A stretch of DNA of 64,000 nt from Stutzerimonas kunmingensis. Lineage in GTDB: Bacteria; Pseudomonadota; Gammaproteobacteria; Pseudomonadales; Pseudomonadaceae. Where the stretch lies: the NCBI RefSeq assembly GCF_900114065.1, contig NZ_FORS01000002.1, positions 434,001 through 498,000 on the forward strand. The letters run 5' to 3'. The notes under the pieces were generated by a model that was given only the letters and a program-made list of their open reading frames with translations, searched no databases and was not told the DNA's origin. This document shows, one piece after another, positions 33,497-42,305 of the stretch (position 1 is the stretch's first letter; each line of letters begins with the position of its first letter). The position numbers and the translations under genes are program-made.

Positions 33497-33991
33497 CTAC
33501 AGCAGGCCGGATTCCGCGAACGAGTACGGCGTGCCTTGGCCGACGATGAGGTGATCCAGCACCCTCACGTCGATCAGCGACAACGCAGCCCTCAGCGTTT
33601 GGGTCAACGCGCGGTCCGCGCTTGACGGCTCCGTGCAGCCCGAAGGGTGTTGGTGCGAAAGAATGACCGCGGCGGCGTTCAGTTCCAAGGCGCGCTGCAG
33701 GATCGGGCGCGCATGCACCGTGGTCGAATGGACCGTGCCCTTGAACATCGGTTCGTAGGCCAGCACTTCGTGCATGCTGTTGAGGAACACGATGGCGAAG
33801 ACTTCGTTGGGCTCGGCTGCCAGCTTCAGGTTCAAGTAGTCCTTGACGGCGGCGGGCCGTTCGAGGGATGGCCCCTTCTTGAAGACACGCTGCTCCAGCA
33901 GCGCGATGGCTTGCCGGATGATCCAGTCATCGGATTGGGACGCTGGTGCAAAACGTGGCTCCACGCAGGAGTCATTGGCGACGAGAGACAT
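33497..33991 (-). CDS. RadC-like JAB domain protein
   Basis: 164 aa. It carries the JAMM/MPN+ metal-binding motif LSHQHPSGCTEPSSAD (H113, H115, D126), with the usual Glu at NEVFAIVFL near residue 63. Unlike chromosomal RadC it has no HhH domain, as is common for copies on ICEs and prophages; the role is uncertain, with anti-restriction or DNA-processing suggestions. The start at 33991 (MSLVANDSCVEPRF) was chosen as the family start; the longer frame upstream runs through a strong hairpin. It has its own terminator. Confidence 0.85.
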   Translation of the reverse strand: MSLVANDSCVEPRFAPASQSDDWIIRQAIALLEQRVFKKGPSLERPAAVKDYLNLKLAAEPNEVFAIVFLNSMHEVLAYEPMFKGTVHSTTVHARPILQRALELNAAAVILSHQHPSGCTEPSSADRALTQTLRAALSLIDVRVLDHLIVGQGTPYSFAESGLL

Positions 33992-34025
33992 GGGCAAACC
34001 TCCAGAATGTGAACGGAGGGCGCCC

Positions 34026-34052
34026 CCCCTGGGAGGGCAAGCCCTCCTGGGG
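34026..34052 (-). repeat. Strong hairpin in the radC leader
   Basis: Inverted repeat GGAGGGC / GCCCTCC (34032-34047) around AA, extended by CCCC / GGGG on the outside. It lies 35 nt upstream of the RadC start codon, with no T tract on either strand, so it is more likely a translational or regulatory structure than a terminator. Confidence 0.55.
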
Positions 34053-34174
34053 ATGGAAATAGCGGAACAAGGTGCATCCACCACCGCGCAGCGGTGATTG
34101 TCCGCAGCCAGGATGCGAAGCGAACGGGTCGCGGTCAGCGTGGCAAGCCGCGCCGTAGCCTCCAAGACCGAGGG

Positions 34175-34960
34175 CTACCTGGGCATGTCGCCGACAGCGT
34201 CGGCAGGCATTTCGGATGTGGGGGTGGCGGGCGAGGCCGCCACGTCACTGGTCGGGTCCTCGGCTGCCAGCATGTCCATGGCCGAGAGCAAGGCATCGCC
34301 CTCGATCGGCCCCTGCAGCAGGATGGCCTGACCCGTCTGGCGATCGAGCAGCCGCAGCGACGGCGTGGCGTTCACGCCGCTCTTGGTGGCTTCCGCGGCC
34401 TGGGCGCGGATGAGCGCATCGGCCCGCTCGCTCGCCAGGCACTGCTCGACGGCCGGCGTCGATTCGGGGTAGCGCAGGCCATCGGGCAGGCCCTGGCCAT
34501 CGCTGCGCGTGTGGGCATAGACCCACTCGACGGCTTGCCAGAACGCGGCATGTCCGCCCGCTTCGGCGGCGCACTCGACCAGGCGCGCCTCGGCCGACGC
34601 GGCGGGCTCGTGCGCGGCCAGCGGCTGGTGGTGCCATTGCAGTGCCACGTCGGTGTTGTTGCCGACCCAGCGCTTGAGCTGCGGGAAGTACTCCCGGCAG
34701 AACGGACATTCCAGGTCGGCATAAAGCGTCAGCGTGAAGCGGCCTTCGGCGTTGCCCATCTGCCAGGGCGGCCCGGCGACCTGGGCCGTGCTGACCGGCG
34801 TGGACGGCTGCGGCGAGGATTCGTCGGGCGACCGGGACACGCCCCAGATCAGCAGCAGCGCGACCAGTGCAGCGGCCAAGGCCCAAGGCCAGCGGGGCCG
34901 CACGTGGCGGCGACGGAACGCTTGGACCTGCATCGGGATGGAAGGACGTTTCTGCTCCAT
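34175..34960 (-). CDS. Membrane-anchored DsbA-like thiol oxidoreductase
   Basis: 261 aa protein with one N-terminal membrane helix (PWALAAALVALLLIWGVSRS, about 25-44) and a periplasmic thioredoxin/DsbA-type domain. The active site is CPFC (C85-C88) in LYADLECPFCREYFPQL, with a cis-Pro region NATPSLRLLD. It probably forms or shuffles disulfides in the Cys-rich T4SS proteins such as TIGR03756 and TIGR03755. It starts 13 nt after the VirB4-like gene and ends in a Pro/Ala-rich tail. The family recurs at this position in related ICEs. Confidence 0.83.
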   Translation of the reverse strand: MEQKRPSIPMQVQAFRRRHVRPRWPWALAAALVALLLIWGVSRSPDESSPQPSTPVSTAQVAGPPWQMGNAEGRFTLTLYADLECPFCREYFPQLKRWVGNNTDVALQWHHQPLAAHEPAASAEARLVECAAEAGGHAAFWQAVEWVYAHTRSDGQGLPDGLRYPESTPAVEQCLASERADALIRAQAAEATKSGVNATPSLRLLDRQTGQAILLQGPIEGDALLSAMDMLAAEDPTSDVAASPATPTSEMPADAVGDMPR

Positions 34961-34973
34961 GGCACTCTCCGGC

Positions 34974-37841
34974 TTACGACAGTTCCAAGGCCGGCGACTC
35001 GATGCCGCGCGCTTGGTCGATCCTCTCGGCGACCCGGAAGGCGGCTTCGAGTTCGGTGCAGCCGTACTGCTGCATGAGCTGGTATCGCTCGGCCTTCTCT
35101 TCGGGTTCGGTCTGCGCGAGCGCGAGGTACAGGCTCGGCGGCACGGCGCGGAACAGCACTTCCATGCTCTTGGAGAGGATGACGCCCTCGGTGAATTTCC
35201 CCGCTTCTTTGCGTGCCGACAGCATCAGCGCCTTCTGCGCGGGCGAAAGTTCGCGGAACCGCGCGATCTTCTCGACCTCATCGGGGGGCATGCTGAGACA
35301 GATCCACCACTCGATCATGTTGAGCATGGGCTCTGCAGCGCGCGGCAGATCGTCGATATTTTGTGTAGCCAGCCAGTACCAGGCCCCGAGCTTGCGCCAC
35401 ATTTTTGTGATCTTGACCACGTAGGGCGCAAGCAATGGATTTTTGGTGATGATGTGTCCTTCGTCTGTGACGTTGACGATAGGCCGGCCCAGGTACTGGT
35501 CTCGTTCGGCGATGTTGTTCACCGTGCTGATCAGGCTGATGTATGCGATGGAGAGCTGCGCGTTGTAGCCCTCCCGCGCGTAGGTCGCCAGATCGACCAG
35601 GGTGATGTCTGCCTCGGGCCACGGAGAGCCATCGCGGTCGAACATCTCGCCGTCGGTGCCTTGGCAGAACATGTCCATCGCGTCCGCCATCTCCATCAGC
35701 CGTACGCGGCGCATCTCGGGTAGCGTCGGGTCCTGGCCCCGAGCGCGCAGCGCGTTGCGCACGTCGCGCGTGAGCACCGTGCGCTTCTCGGCCACGCAGT
35801 GCTCGGCGGCGTCGAGGATGCACTGGCGGATCAGCGAGCGGTCTGCGCGCGTCATCCGGGCTTCTTCCTTGTCCTCGCCTCCGGTGATCATCAGCCGTGC
35901 CGTGATCTCCAGTTCGCCGAGCACGTCGCGCTGCTCGTCCGCCTCCATGGCCGAAGCATCCGGCGGCAGGTCCTCGTCCAGCGCATCGGCATCGAGGGTC
36001 TGCACGTCGCTCGGCGTTTCGATCAGCCGGCGCGCATCGGCGAATGGCGCGAGGCTGATGCCCGAGCCAGGAGCCAGCTTGACGCGGTTCACGGTCAGGC
36101 CCAGGCGCCGGGCGAAGTCTGCGAACAGGCCGAAGGAGTTCCCGGCCTCCACGATGAACAGCCGCGGCCGGTAGATGGCCGTGACCTGGTTCAAGAGGTT
36201 GTTGAGGGTCGCTGACTTGCCCGAGCCGGTAGGGCCGAACAGGAACAGATGGGCGTTCATCTGCCGGTCCAGGCGGTTGAGCGGGTCGAAGGTGATCGGC
36301 CCGCCACCGCGATTGAACATCGTGATGCCGGGGTGCCCCGTGCCCTGGGCACGGCCCCACACCGGCGCCAGGTTCGCCGCGTGCTGGGCAAACATCAGTT
36401 GGGTGTACCACTTGCGCCGGTCCTGGCCGGGGTTGTAGCAGCACGGCAGCCAGCGCAGGTAGCTGTTGAGCGGCGCCACCTCGTCGTCCTCGCGCACCGG
36501 CTGCAAGCCGGCGTTGAGCATCACGTTCGCCAGGTCCAGGCCGCGCCGGTCTAGCTCGGCTTCGTCACGCCCCCGCAAGTAGAACGCCAGCGTCCCGCGG
36601 TAGAGCTTGTGCGCGCTGCCGATCAGCGAGCGAGCTTCCTGCACGTCCTTGAGCGTCTGTTCCGACGCCAGCGTCTCGCCCACGGCCTTCTTCGCCAGGT
36701 GGTTGAGATCCGCTTCCAGCACATCCTGCGGCGTGGCGACCATGGTAAGACACATCAAGGTGTCTTCTGGCATCTGGTCGAACAGCGTGTTGATGGCATC
36801 GCCTTTGCGGGTCTCACCGGTCAGGTGTCCGGTGCCAGGCGGCATGCGCAAACGGTCGGTGATCAGAACCCGGTGCGGCATGCCGTCGAAGTACCAGGTG
36901 CCGTGCGCCACGTCGGAGCGCGGCTGGCCGAAGAACAGGCGTTGGCTGAAATCCCGCCCGCTCGCCAGCTCGATTTCGCCGTCCTCGGCCTCGTCGGGGT
37001 AGCGCGCCAGCGCGTAGAAGCGCTCCCGGTCCTCTGCACTCGGCCCGAGCATCGCGGGGCGCGGATTGAACCAGCGCAGCAGCCAGTCGTGGACGTCGGC
37101 TGCGACCATGCGCCGTGCCTGGATGCCGGCGTTCGCCAGGCCGCCGCACAGGCGGTCGCAAACGATGTTCAGCATCTGCTCGGGCGTCTGGCCGCGGCGG
37201 CTTGCCTGCCCGGTGGCACGGCGATAGATCACCATGCGCACCCGCCGCGTCTGGCCGCGCCAGCGCAGCCGCGTGACCACCGTGTCCTCGAACAGGCCGC
37301 CCGGCTTGGCGACCGCGCGCAGGTGGTGGCCGAAGAAGCGCAGGTAGAACTCGGTGAACGCGGTATCGCGGGCGCGCGGCTGCACGTAGTCGCGCAGGGT
37401 CTGCATGTACTGGTCGAAGCTGGGCTCGTCCTGGGCGTAGAGCTGGAGCACCCAGGGGTTTTCGTCCAGCTCATCGAATGAGTCCTGGAGCGCGTTCTCC
37501 AAGGCGTCGCGGGCATGCGCGAGCCAGCCGGGTTCCCGGCCCTCGGTGCCCAGCGGCACCAGCTCGTAGAAGGCAGCGACCGACTGCCCATCCTCCAGCA
37601 GCATGGACTTCGACTGCGGCAGGAACTCCACCCAAGGCAGCAGTTCCGCGAACGACGGTGCGACGTCGTACAGCGCCTGCTCGTCGGCTACCGTCGCCGG
37701 CCTGCGGCCCTGGACCGCTGCACCGGGTTCGGGGACGCCGGCCTGGCGCAAGGCCTCGACGTGGCGCTGCCAGCCGTCCGGCTTCTCTTCGTCGCCGGTG
37801 CCGGATGCGGCCAGCTTCGGCCAGGGAAGTTTCCAGCGCAT
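34974..37841 (-). CDS. T4SS ATPase, VirB4/TraC-like (TIGR03744 / PFL_4706 family)
   Basis: 955 aa conjugation ATPase that powers pilus assembly and substrate transfer at the inner membrane. Walker A is FLFGPTGSGKSATLNNLL (about residue 535) and Walker B lies in PIVNVTDEGHIITKNP. Other family marks are RPRLFIVEAGNSFGLFADFA and a C-terminal YWLATQNIDDL motif. The ATG at 37841 overlaps the stop of the lipoprotein gene as TGATG. It is the largest gene of the transfer operon. No frameshift or loss of catalytic residues is seen. Confidence 0.92.
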   Translation of the reverse strand: MRWKLPWPKLAASGTGDEEKPDGWQRHVEALRQAGVPEPGAAVQGRRPATVADEQALYDVAPSFAELLPWVEFLPQSKSMLLEDGQSVAAFYELVPLGTEGREPGWLAHARDALENALQDSFDELDENPWVLQLYAQDEPSFDQYMQTLRDYVQPRARDTAFTEFYLRFFGHHLRAVAKPGGLFEDTVVTRLRWRGQTRRVRMVIYRRATGQASRRGQTPEQMLNIVCDRLCGGLANAGIQARRMVAADVHDWLLRWFNPRPAMLGPSAEDRERFYALARYPDEAEDGEIELASGRDFSQRLFFGQPRSDVAHGTWYFDGMPHRVLITDRLRMPPGTGHLTGETRKGDAINTLFDQMPEDTLMCLTMVATPQDVLEADLNHLAKKAVGETLASEQTLKDVQEARSLIGSAHKLYRGTLAFYLRGRDEAELDRRGLDLANVMLNAGLQPVREDDEVAPLNSYLRWLPCCYNPGQDRRKWYTQLMFAQHAANLAPVWGRAQGTGHPGITMFNRGGGPITFDPLNRLDRQMNAHLFLFGPTGSGKSATLNNLLNQVTAIYRPRLFIVEAGNSFGLFADFARRLGLTVNRVKLAPGSGISLAPFADARRLIETPSDVQTLDADALDEDLPPDASAMEADEQRDVLGELEITARLMITGGEDKEEARMTRADRSLIRQCILDAAEHCVAEKRTVLTRDVRNALRARGQDPTLPEMRRVRLMEMADAMDMFCQGTDGEMFDRDGSPWPEADITLVDLATYAREGYNAQLSIAYISLISTVNNIAERDQYLGRPIVNVTDEGHIITKNPLLAPYVVKITKMWRKLGAWYWLATQNIDDLPRAAEPMLNMIEWWICLSMPPDEVEKIARFRELSPAQKALMLSARKEAGKFTEGVILSKSMEVLFRAVPPSLYLALAQTEPEEKAERYQLMQQYGCTELEAAFRVAERIDQARGIESPALELS

Positions 37842-38281
37842 CAATAGTCCTCCAGCCGTTCACCGGGCATGGCGTACTGCACGCGCTGGTACAGCGGGAA
37901 GACCGTCGTGTAGCCCGGAACCGGCACGGGGTCCGTGCCCGCCAGGTGCGGGTACACGTACATGACGAGATCGGGATTGGGCAGGCGCTGGAACTGGCGA
38001 TAGACCTCGCTCTGCGCCGTGCGCGTGTAGCGCATCTGCTCGGCGGGCGCGGCCTGCACATTGGCGTCGGTCAGCGGCCGGCGCAGGCTCTGGCGCGCGT
38101 CGAGCAACTGCCGGCGGGCGACCTGGCCGGTGCCACTGCCGCCGCCACCCGTTTCCTGCTGCCAGACGTCCATCATGGTGCGGTCGCTATGGGTCAGCAG
38201 CTCTTCCTTGCTGGTGGCGCAGCCGCCGAGCACGACGACGGCGAGGGCCAGCGCGAGGCCCTTAATCGAGTTCGAGCGCAT
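37841..38281 (-). CDS. ICE conjugation lipoprotein, TIGR03751 family
   Basis: 146 aa outer-membrane-type lipoprotein. The start at 38281 (MRSNSIKGLALALAVVVLGG) leads directly to a lipobox (VLGGC). The mature part has a conserved-looking C-terminal block (YVYPHLAGTDPVPVPGYTTV). Its place and size suggest a TraV/VirB7-like part of the outer-membrane core complex. It overlaps TIGR03752 by 20 nt upstream and the VirB4-like gene by 1 nt downstream. Confidence 0.84.
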   Translation of the reverse strand: MRSNSIKGLALALAVVVLGGCATSKEELLTHSDRTMMDVWQQETGGGGSGTGQVARRQLLDARQSLRRPLTDANVQAAPAEQMRYTRTAQSEVYRQFQRLPNPDLVMYVYPHLAGTDPVPVPGYTTVFPLYQRVQYAMPGERLEDY

Positions 38282-39680
38282 GGCTTTCTCCTGCACGGTG
38301 ATCGACGCGCCTGCCTTCGGGGTCGTGATCGATGGCGAGCGGCTTTTCGAGGTGGACGGCGACCTTGGCGCCAGGCTGCACATACACGGCGGCGAAGGCC
38401 TGGCCATAGAGCTTGTTGACCCAGGCCGACATGTCCCGCACGCCGCCCGCGAGGATCTGGCCGACTGCTTCCTGGCCGCTGATGCCCACGGTGCCGATGG
38501 CGCCGTCCGGGCCGACGTAGGACATGCGGCCGCTGTCGCTTTCGATGAGCGAGGCCACGCCGGCGCCGGCCGCGGTGATCAGGGCCTGGGAGCCGAGGTA
38601 CTGCTGGGCGTTGCTGCGCCGCTCGCCGCTGACGCAGGGGATGCCGTGCGGGTCGCTGATCCAGCCCAGGCCGTCGCGCTGCTGGTTGTTCTGCTGATTG
38701 CCTTCGCGGTCTTCGGGGATCGTGCGGATCGTGCCGTCGTGGAAGACGAAGGTGATGCTCCGCACCTGACCGCGCACGCATGAAAGCGTCCAGTCGCCCG
38801 AGGCGGTTCCGCTGAACACGGCACCGGCCACGTCGGGAATGTCGATGCCATTGGCCGTGAGGTTGTCCGGCCCGACCAGCACCTTGAAGGGGTACGGATC
38901 GTTCACCGTCCCGTCGATCGGCACGCGGCCGATCAGCGCCGTCATCGCGACCGACCCCATCAGTGTCGAGTTGGTCGGCACGGTATAGACCGGCTTGGCG
39001 CTCTTGACGCCTGCCGTACGTGCGCCGGCGTTCGCCACGGTTTCCGCGGTGGTTTCCAGCGTGCTTTGCGCCGGGCCGAAGCTCGTCGGGAAGCTCATGC
39101 CGCTGCCCGCGCCACGACCGTTGTTGCGGCCCTCGGCCTTCTTCGCATCATCCGGTTCGACCCAGCGCATGCCGCCTTCCATGCCGGCCTCGTCGCCATC
39201 GCGCAGCCCCAGGCCCACGGGCAGATCGGCATGGCCGCCGCCGCGCCCACCGATGCTGTCCAGACGCCGCTGCAGGTCGGCGAGCAGCCCTTCGGTCTGC
39301 TGGCGCGCACTGGCCGCCTGTTCCTGGTCGCGGCGCAGGTTGGAGCGCTCGGATTCGAGGGCCGAATTGATGCGCTGATCGATGGAATTCTCGCGCTGGC
39401 GCAGCCGCTGGTTTTCCTCGCGCTGCGACTTGTTGTCGGTCAGCGCGGTCTGAAGCTCGGTGCGCAACTGCTTCACCTGGGCGACGAGCGTTGCCACGGT
39501 ATCGCGGGGGGTATCGCCTTCGATGCCCAACGCCTTCATTTCCTCCGGCGTGAGCTTGGAGCCGGCATCCGCGGCGGGCGGTGCCGACGTGCTTCCGCCG
39601 GAGAACAGCCGGATGGCAACGAACAGCACCAGCAAGGCGACCGGGATCATCAGCCACTTGAGCAAGCCGTTACTGCGCAT
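38262..39680 (-). CDS. ICE conjugation protein, TIGR03752 family (TraB/VirB10-like)
   Basis: 472 aa, with one N-terminal membrane helix (GLLKWLMIPVALLVLFVAIR). A coiled coil follows (ATLVAQVKQLRTELQTALTD through ESERSNLRRDQEQAASARQQ), then a C-terminal beta domain (TNSTLMGSVAMTALIGRVPI, ALITAAGAGVASL) resembling VirB10/TraB proteins that span both membranes. It probably forms the scaffold of the T4SS core. It overlaps TIGR03749 by 11 nt and TIGR03751 by 20 nt. Confidence 0.85.
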   Translation of the reverse strand: MRSNGLLKWLMIPVALLVLFVAIRLFSGGSTSAPPAADAGSKLTPEEMKALGIEGDTPRDTVATLVAQVKQLRTELQTALTDNKSQREENQRLRQRENSIDQRINSALESERSNLRRDQEQAASARQQTEGLLADLQRRLDSIGGRGGGHADLPVGLGLRDGDEAGMEGGMRWVEPDDAKKAEGRNNGRGAGSGMSFPTSFGPAQSTLETTAETVANAGARTAGVKSAKPVYTVPTNSTLMGSVAMTALIGRVPIDGTVNDPYPFKVLVGPDNLTANGIDIPDVAGAVFSGTASGDWTLSCVRGQVRSITFVFHDGTIRTIPEDREGNQQNNQQRDGLGWISDPHGIPCVSGERRSNAQQYLGSQALITAAGAGVASLIESDSGRMSYVGPDGAIGTVGISGQEAVGQILAGGVRDMSAWVNKLYGQAFAAVYVQPGAKVAVHLEKPLAIDHDPEGRRVDHRAGESHALELD

Positions 39681-40587
39681 GGCGGGTCTCCTTGCCGTCG
39701 CCGGCTTCAGCTTCCGGCTGTGGCAGGTGCGCAGCCGGGTCGAAGCGGTGGATCGCCGGCAGCACTGACTGCGCCAGGCCGCGCCCGCGCGTCACCAGGT
39801 ACAGGACGGTCGTGTCCTCGGGCGTCCCGCGGGGGCCGAGCGCTTCGTGCTGGAAGGTGGCGGTGAGGAAATCGCCTTGCAGAACGCGCGGGTCGAGCGT
39901 GACCCAGCCGCTGCTGCTGTTGATCAGACGCACGGCGGTGACCCACTGGTCTTCCAGACGCCACGACGCGAGCGCGACCGCGCGCACCGGCAGCGTCGGG
40001 ATCAGCGTGCCGAGGTCGAGGTCGCGGCGCAGGTTCACCCGCATGACGCCGGGCAGCGGCTCCACGGTGCGCAGGGGCGCGTAGAGGTTCTGCGCAGCGA
40101 AGCGCGTCAGGACGACCGGAATCGGCGTCTCGCGCCGCGCAGCCCGAGCGACTGCCTGGCCCTGGGCGCGCGCCGGGGCCTCATCGGCACCGCCTGCCTG
40201 ATCGCCATAGCGCGTCAGGGTGCTGCTGCCCTCGACGATGCGCACCGGCTCCAGCTCGGCTTCGCCGTCCTTGGGCGGCTCGGCCGCGATGTCGAGCAGG
40301 ATCAGCGCGCCCGTGTCGGCGTCCTGCAATTGCAGCCGTGTGGGCTCGATCGGCTCGCTGGCCCGCAGGTACACCGCGCCACCCGCGCTCTGCACGCGCA
40401 GGCGTTCGCCCACGCCCGCAGGCACGCCCACGCGGACGTTCCGGTCGATGAACACGATGCGCTCCTGGCCGACCTTCAGCGGCACCGCCAGCGGCATGCG
40501 CTCCCAGCGCAGAATCTCCACAGCATGGGAGACGGGTGCCGCGGCCGCGGCCAGCAGCCCCAGCAGCACGAGTACAGGATGCTTCAT
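39670..40587 (-). CDS. ICE conjugation protein, TIGR03749 family (TraK/VirB9-like)
   Basis: 305 aa periplasmic protein with a signal peptide ending at VSHAVE. The mature part is beta-rich (RWERMPLAVPLKVGQERIVF, RVGVPAGVGERLRVQSAGGA), as in TraK/VirB9 secretins. It probably interacts with the TIGR03752 scaffold and TIGR03751 lipoprotein to form the outer-membrane core. It overlaps the neighbouring genes on both sides (4 nt and 11 nt). Confidence 0.84.
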   Translation of the reverse strand: MKHPVLVLLGLLAAAAAPVSHAVEILRWERMPLAVPLKVGQERIVFIDRNVRVGVPAGVGERLRVQSAGGAVYLRASEPIEPTRLQLQDADTGALILLDIAAEPPKDGEAELEPVRIVEGSSTLTRYGDQAGGADEAPARAQGQAVARAARRETPIPVVLTRFAAQNLYAPLRTVEPLPGVMRVNLRRDLDLGTLIPTLPVRAVALASWRLEDQWVTAVRLINSSSGWVTLDPRVLQGDFLTATFQHEALGPRGTPEDTTVLYLVTRGRGLAQSVLPAIHRFDPAAHLPQPEAEAGDGKETRHAQ

Positions 40588-41276
40588 GGGGTGTTTCCTC
40601 CTTGGGGCGCTTGCGGAGACAGGCCGCCAGGCGCCGGGCGCGTCGGCTCCGGGGCGCTGATGCGCTGGGGCGCACCGTCGTAGCAGTCCAGCGCCAGGCC
40701 GAACGGGTTGCGGGCGGGATCGACGTCCACCCGCGTGACCTTCACCGGGTAGCGCACGAGCGCGCGCTTGACCTGCTCGGCGCCGTAGTACTCGTCGGCG
40801 GTGATGTCGAGCGTCACCACCCAGTCGCGGTCAGAGACCACGCGCACGCGCGCCGTGGGGTCGTCGCCGTAGCCGCGGCCGGGGATTTCATAAATCCCGC
40901 GCACGCGCTGGCGCAGTTCGCCCGTGCTGCGGCGGTAGTCGTAGTCCGCGCGCAGGAAGGCCTGGCAGGACGGGGTGAGATACGGCGAGAGCGTATGGAG
41001 GTTGCGCGGGTAGTCCTCTTCGCCGTTCGTCGGCCAGCGATTGAGGGTCTGGAACACGTAGAACGTGAACGCATAGACCGATTCGGGCGGCACTTCCCAC
41101 CACTTGCGGGTACTGCCGGAGCGCAGGTCGGGCGGGACGTGGATGGTCAGGTCGCGCGGCGCGCTCCACCATCCACCGCCCATGACTAGGGCGACGATGA
41201 CAAGCGCGCCAGCACCCAGGCGAAGCGTCTTGATGTGCGCCTGCAGGTGGGTGATCTCGTTCTTGAAGCGGCTCAT
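40584..41276 (-). CDS. ICE conjugation protein, TIGR03746 family (VirB8/TraE-like)
   Basis: 230 aa, with an N-terminal membrane helix (LGAGALVIVALVMGGGWWSA) and a periplasmic NTF2-like domain (VYAFTFYVFQTLNRWPTNGE; YLTPSCQAFLRADYDYRRST), the layout of VirB8/TraE assembly factors. The start at 41276 overlaps the TIGR03750 stop by 4 nt. A longer upstream frame is only the antisense-like continuation of TIGR03750 and was rejected. Confidence 0.85.
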   Translation of the reverse strand: MSRFKNEITHLQAHIKTLRLGAGALVIVALVMGGGWWSAPRDLTIHVPPDLRSGSTRKWWEVPPESVYAFTFYVFQTLNRWPTNGEEDYPRNLHTLSPYLTPSCQAFLRADYDYRRSTGELRQRVRGIYEIPGRGYGDDPTARVRVVSDRDWVVTLDITADEYYGAEQVKRALVRYPVKVTRVDVDPARNPFGLALDCYDGAPQRISAPEPTRPAPGGLSPQAPQGGNTP

Positions 41277-41683
41277 CGTGTCCCCCTTGAGGCAGACCTT
41301 CGGGTGGTCCAGAAGCCGGAGCGCGAGATCAGCACGTGGCCGCTCACCCAGCCCGCCATCAGCGGATGGCGCGTGGCGATGCGCCATTGCAGTTGCCGGT
41401 ACAGCCAGGTGTCGGGACGCCCGCGCTTGAGCCGGCGCAGGATGCCGCCGCCGATGAAGACGCCCAGGGCCACACCCAGGACGACGAACGTCGGCGCGAT
41501 GGCGATCGTGCGGAACGCCCAGGACAGCGGCGCGCCGACCAGCAGGCCGGCGGCGCCGGACAGGCCGCAGCAGATCCACAGCTCGTCGGCGGTCAGGCCG
41601 CGCACAACAACGGGATGGCGGTTGAGCCGGTGCGGAAGGAACGTGACCGTCCCGTCCGCACGGACGTGCTGCTGCTCGGACAT
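41273..41683 (-). CDS. ICE conjugation membrane protein, TIGR03750 family (VirB3/TraL-like)
   Basis: 136 aa. It has two membrane helices (WICCGLSGAAGLLVGAPLSW; APTFVVLGVALGVFIGGGIL) and a C-terminal basic part (RRLKRGRPDTWLYRQLQWRI), the VirB3/TraL arrangement. It is the probable partner of the VirB4-like ATPase. It begins 12 nt after TIGR03745 and overlaps TIGR03746. Confidence 0.85.
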   Translation of the reverse strand: MSEQQHVRADGTVTFLPHRLNRHPVVVRGLTADELWICCGLSGAAGLLVGAPLSWAFRTIAIAPTFVVLGVALGVFIGGGILRRLKRGRPDTWLYRQLQWRIATRHPLMAGWVSGHVLISRSGFWTTRRSASRGTR

Positions 41684-41695
41684 ACCGGCCTCGCC

Positions 41696-42055
41696 TTACA
41701 GGATGCCGGTGGCTTCGGTGAGCAACCAGATGCCGATCACGAGCAGCACGGCACCGATCGCGACGGTGAGGCCGAACTGGCCCCAGGTCTTGCGGCCGGT
41801 GTGGATTTCCGCGTAGGTCCCGTAGGCGTGGTAGCAGACGCCGATAAACATCGACGCCACGACCAGGAGCGCCACGAGCATGATGATGTCGTAGCCGTAG
41901 TTCCTGATCGTTTCCATGATGCCGTTGCCGGTGCCGCGGGTCGGGTTCTCCAACTGCGGCAAGCCTTGCGCAAACGACAGCGCGGGCAGCGCGGCGGCGC
42001 CCAGTGCCACAGCGGCGCGCTGGGCAAGACGGGAATGGAGGATGCGGTTTTGCAT
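41696..42055 (-). CDS. ICE conjugation membrane protein, TIGR03745 family (pilin/VirB2-like)
   Basis: 119 aa with a cleavable signal peptide (ALPALSFAQG) and two further hydrophobic helices (NYGYDIIMLVALLVVASMFI; FGLTVAIGAVLLVIGIWLLT) joined by a short polar loop. This is the size and topology of VirB2/TraA-type pilins, so it is a candidate pilin of the mating pilus. It lies between TIGR03758 and TIGR03750. Confidence 0.82.
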   Translation of the reverse strand: MQNRILHSRLAQRAAVALGAAALPALSFAQGLPQLENPTRGTGNGIMETIRNYGYDIIMLVALLVVASMFIGVCYHAYGTYAEIHTGRKTWGQFGLTVAIGAVLLVIGIWLLTEATGIL

Positions 42056-42071
42056 GGTCGTGCCTTTCAGG

Positions 42072-42305
42072 TCAGGAGAGGAGGAAGAAGCTCAGGACGA
42101 GGTACATCGCGACGAAGCGGATGCAGACTCCGAGGAACTGGCGTTGGTTGAGGCGGCTCTCGGACCACCCCACGTAGGCCGTTCGGATGGCCCAGACGCC
42201 CCACACGAGCAGGACCGCGAACACGACGCCGACCAGGACGGTCGCCATCGCCGAAGGTGCGATGCCGCTGTTGGCTTGAAATGCCGAGACCTGGGCGCCG
42301 TTCAT
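42072..42305 (-). CDS. ICE conjugation membrane protein, TIGR03758 family
   Basis: 77 aa small protein with two membrane helices (AMATVLVGVVFAVLLVWGVW; FLGVCIRFVAMYLVLSFFLL) joined by a short basic loop. The topology resembles a small pilin-like or TraA-associated protein. The start overlaps the RAQPRD gene stop by 4 nt. Confidence 0.82.
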   Translation of the reverse strand: MNGAQVSAFQANSGIAPSAMATVLVGVVFAVLLVWGVWAIRTAYVGWSESRLNQRQFLGVCIRFVAMYLVLSFFLLS

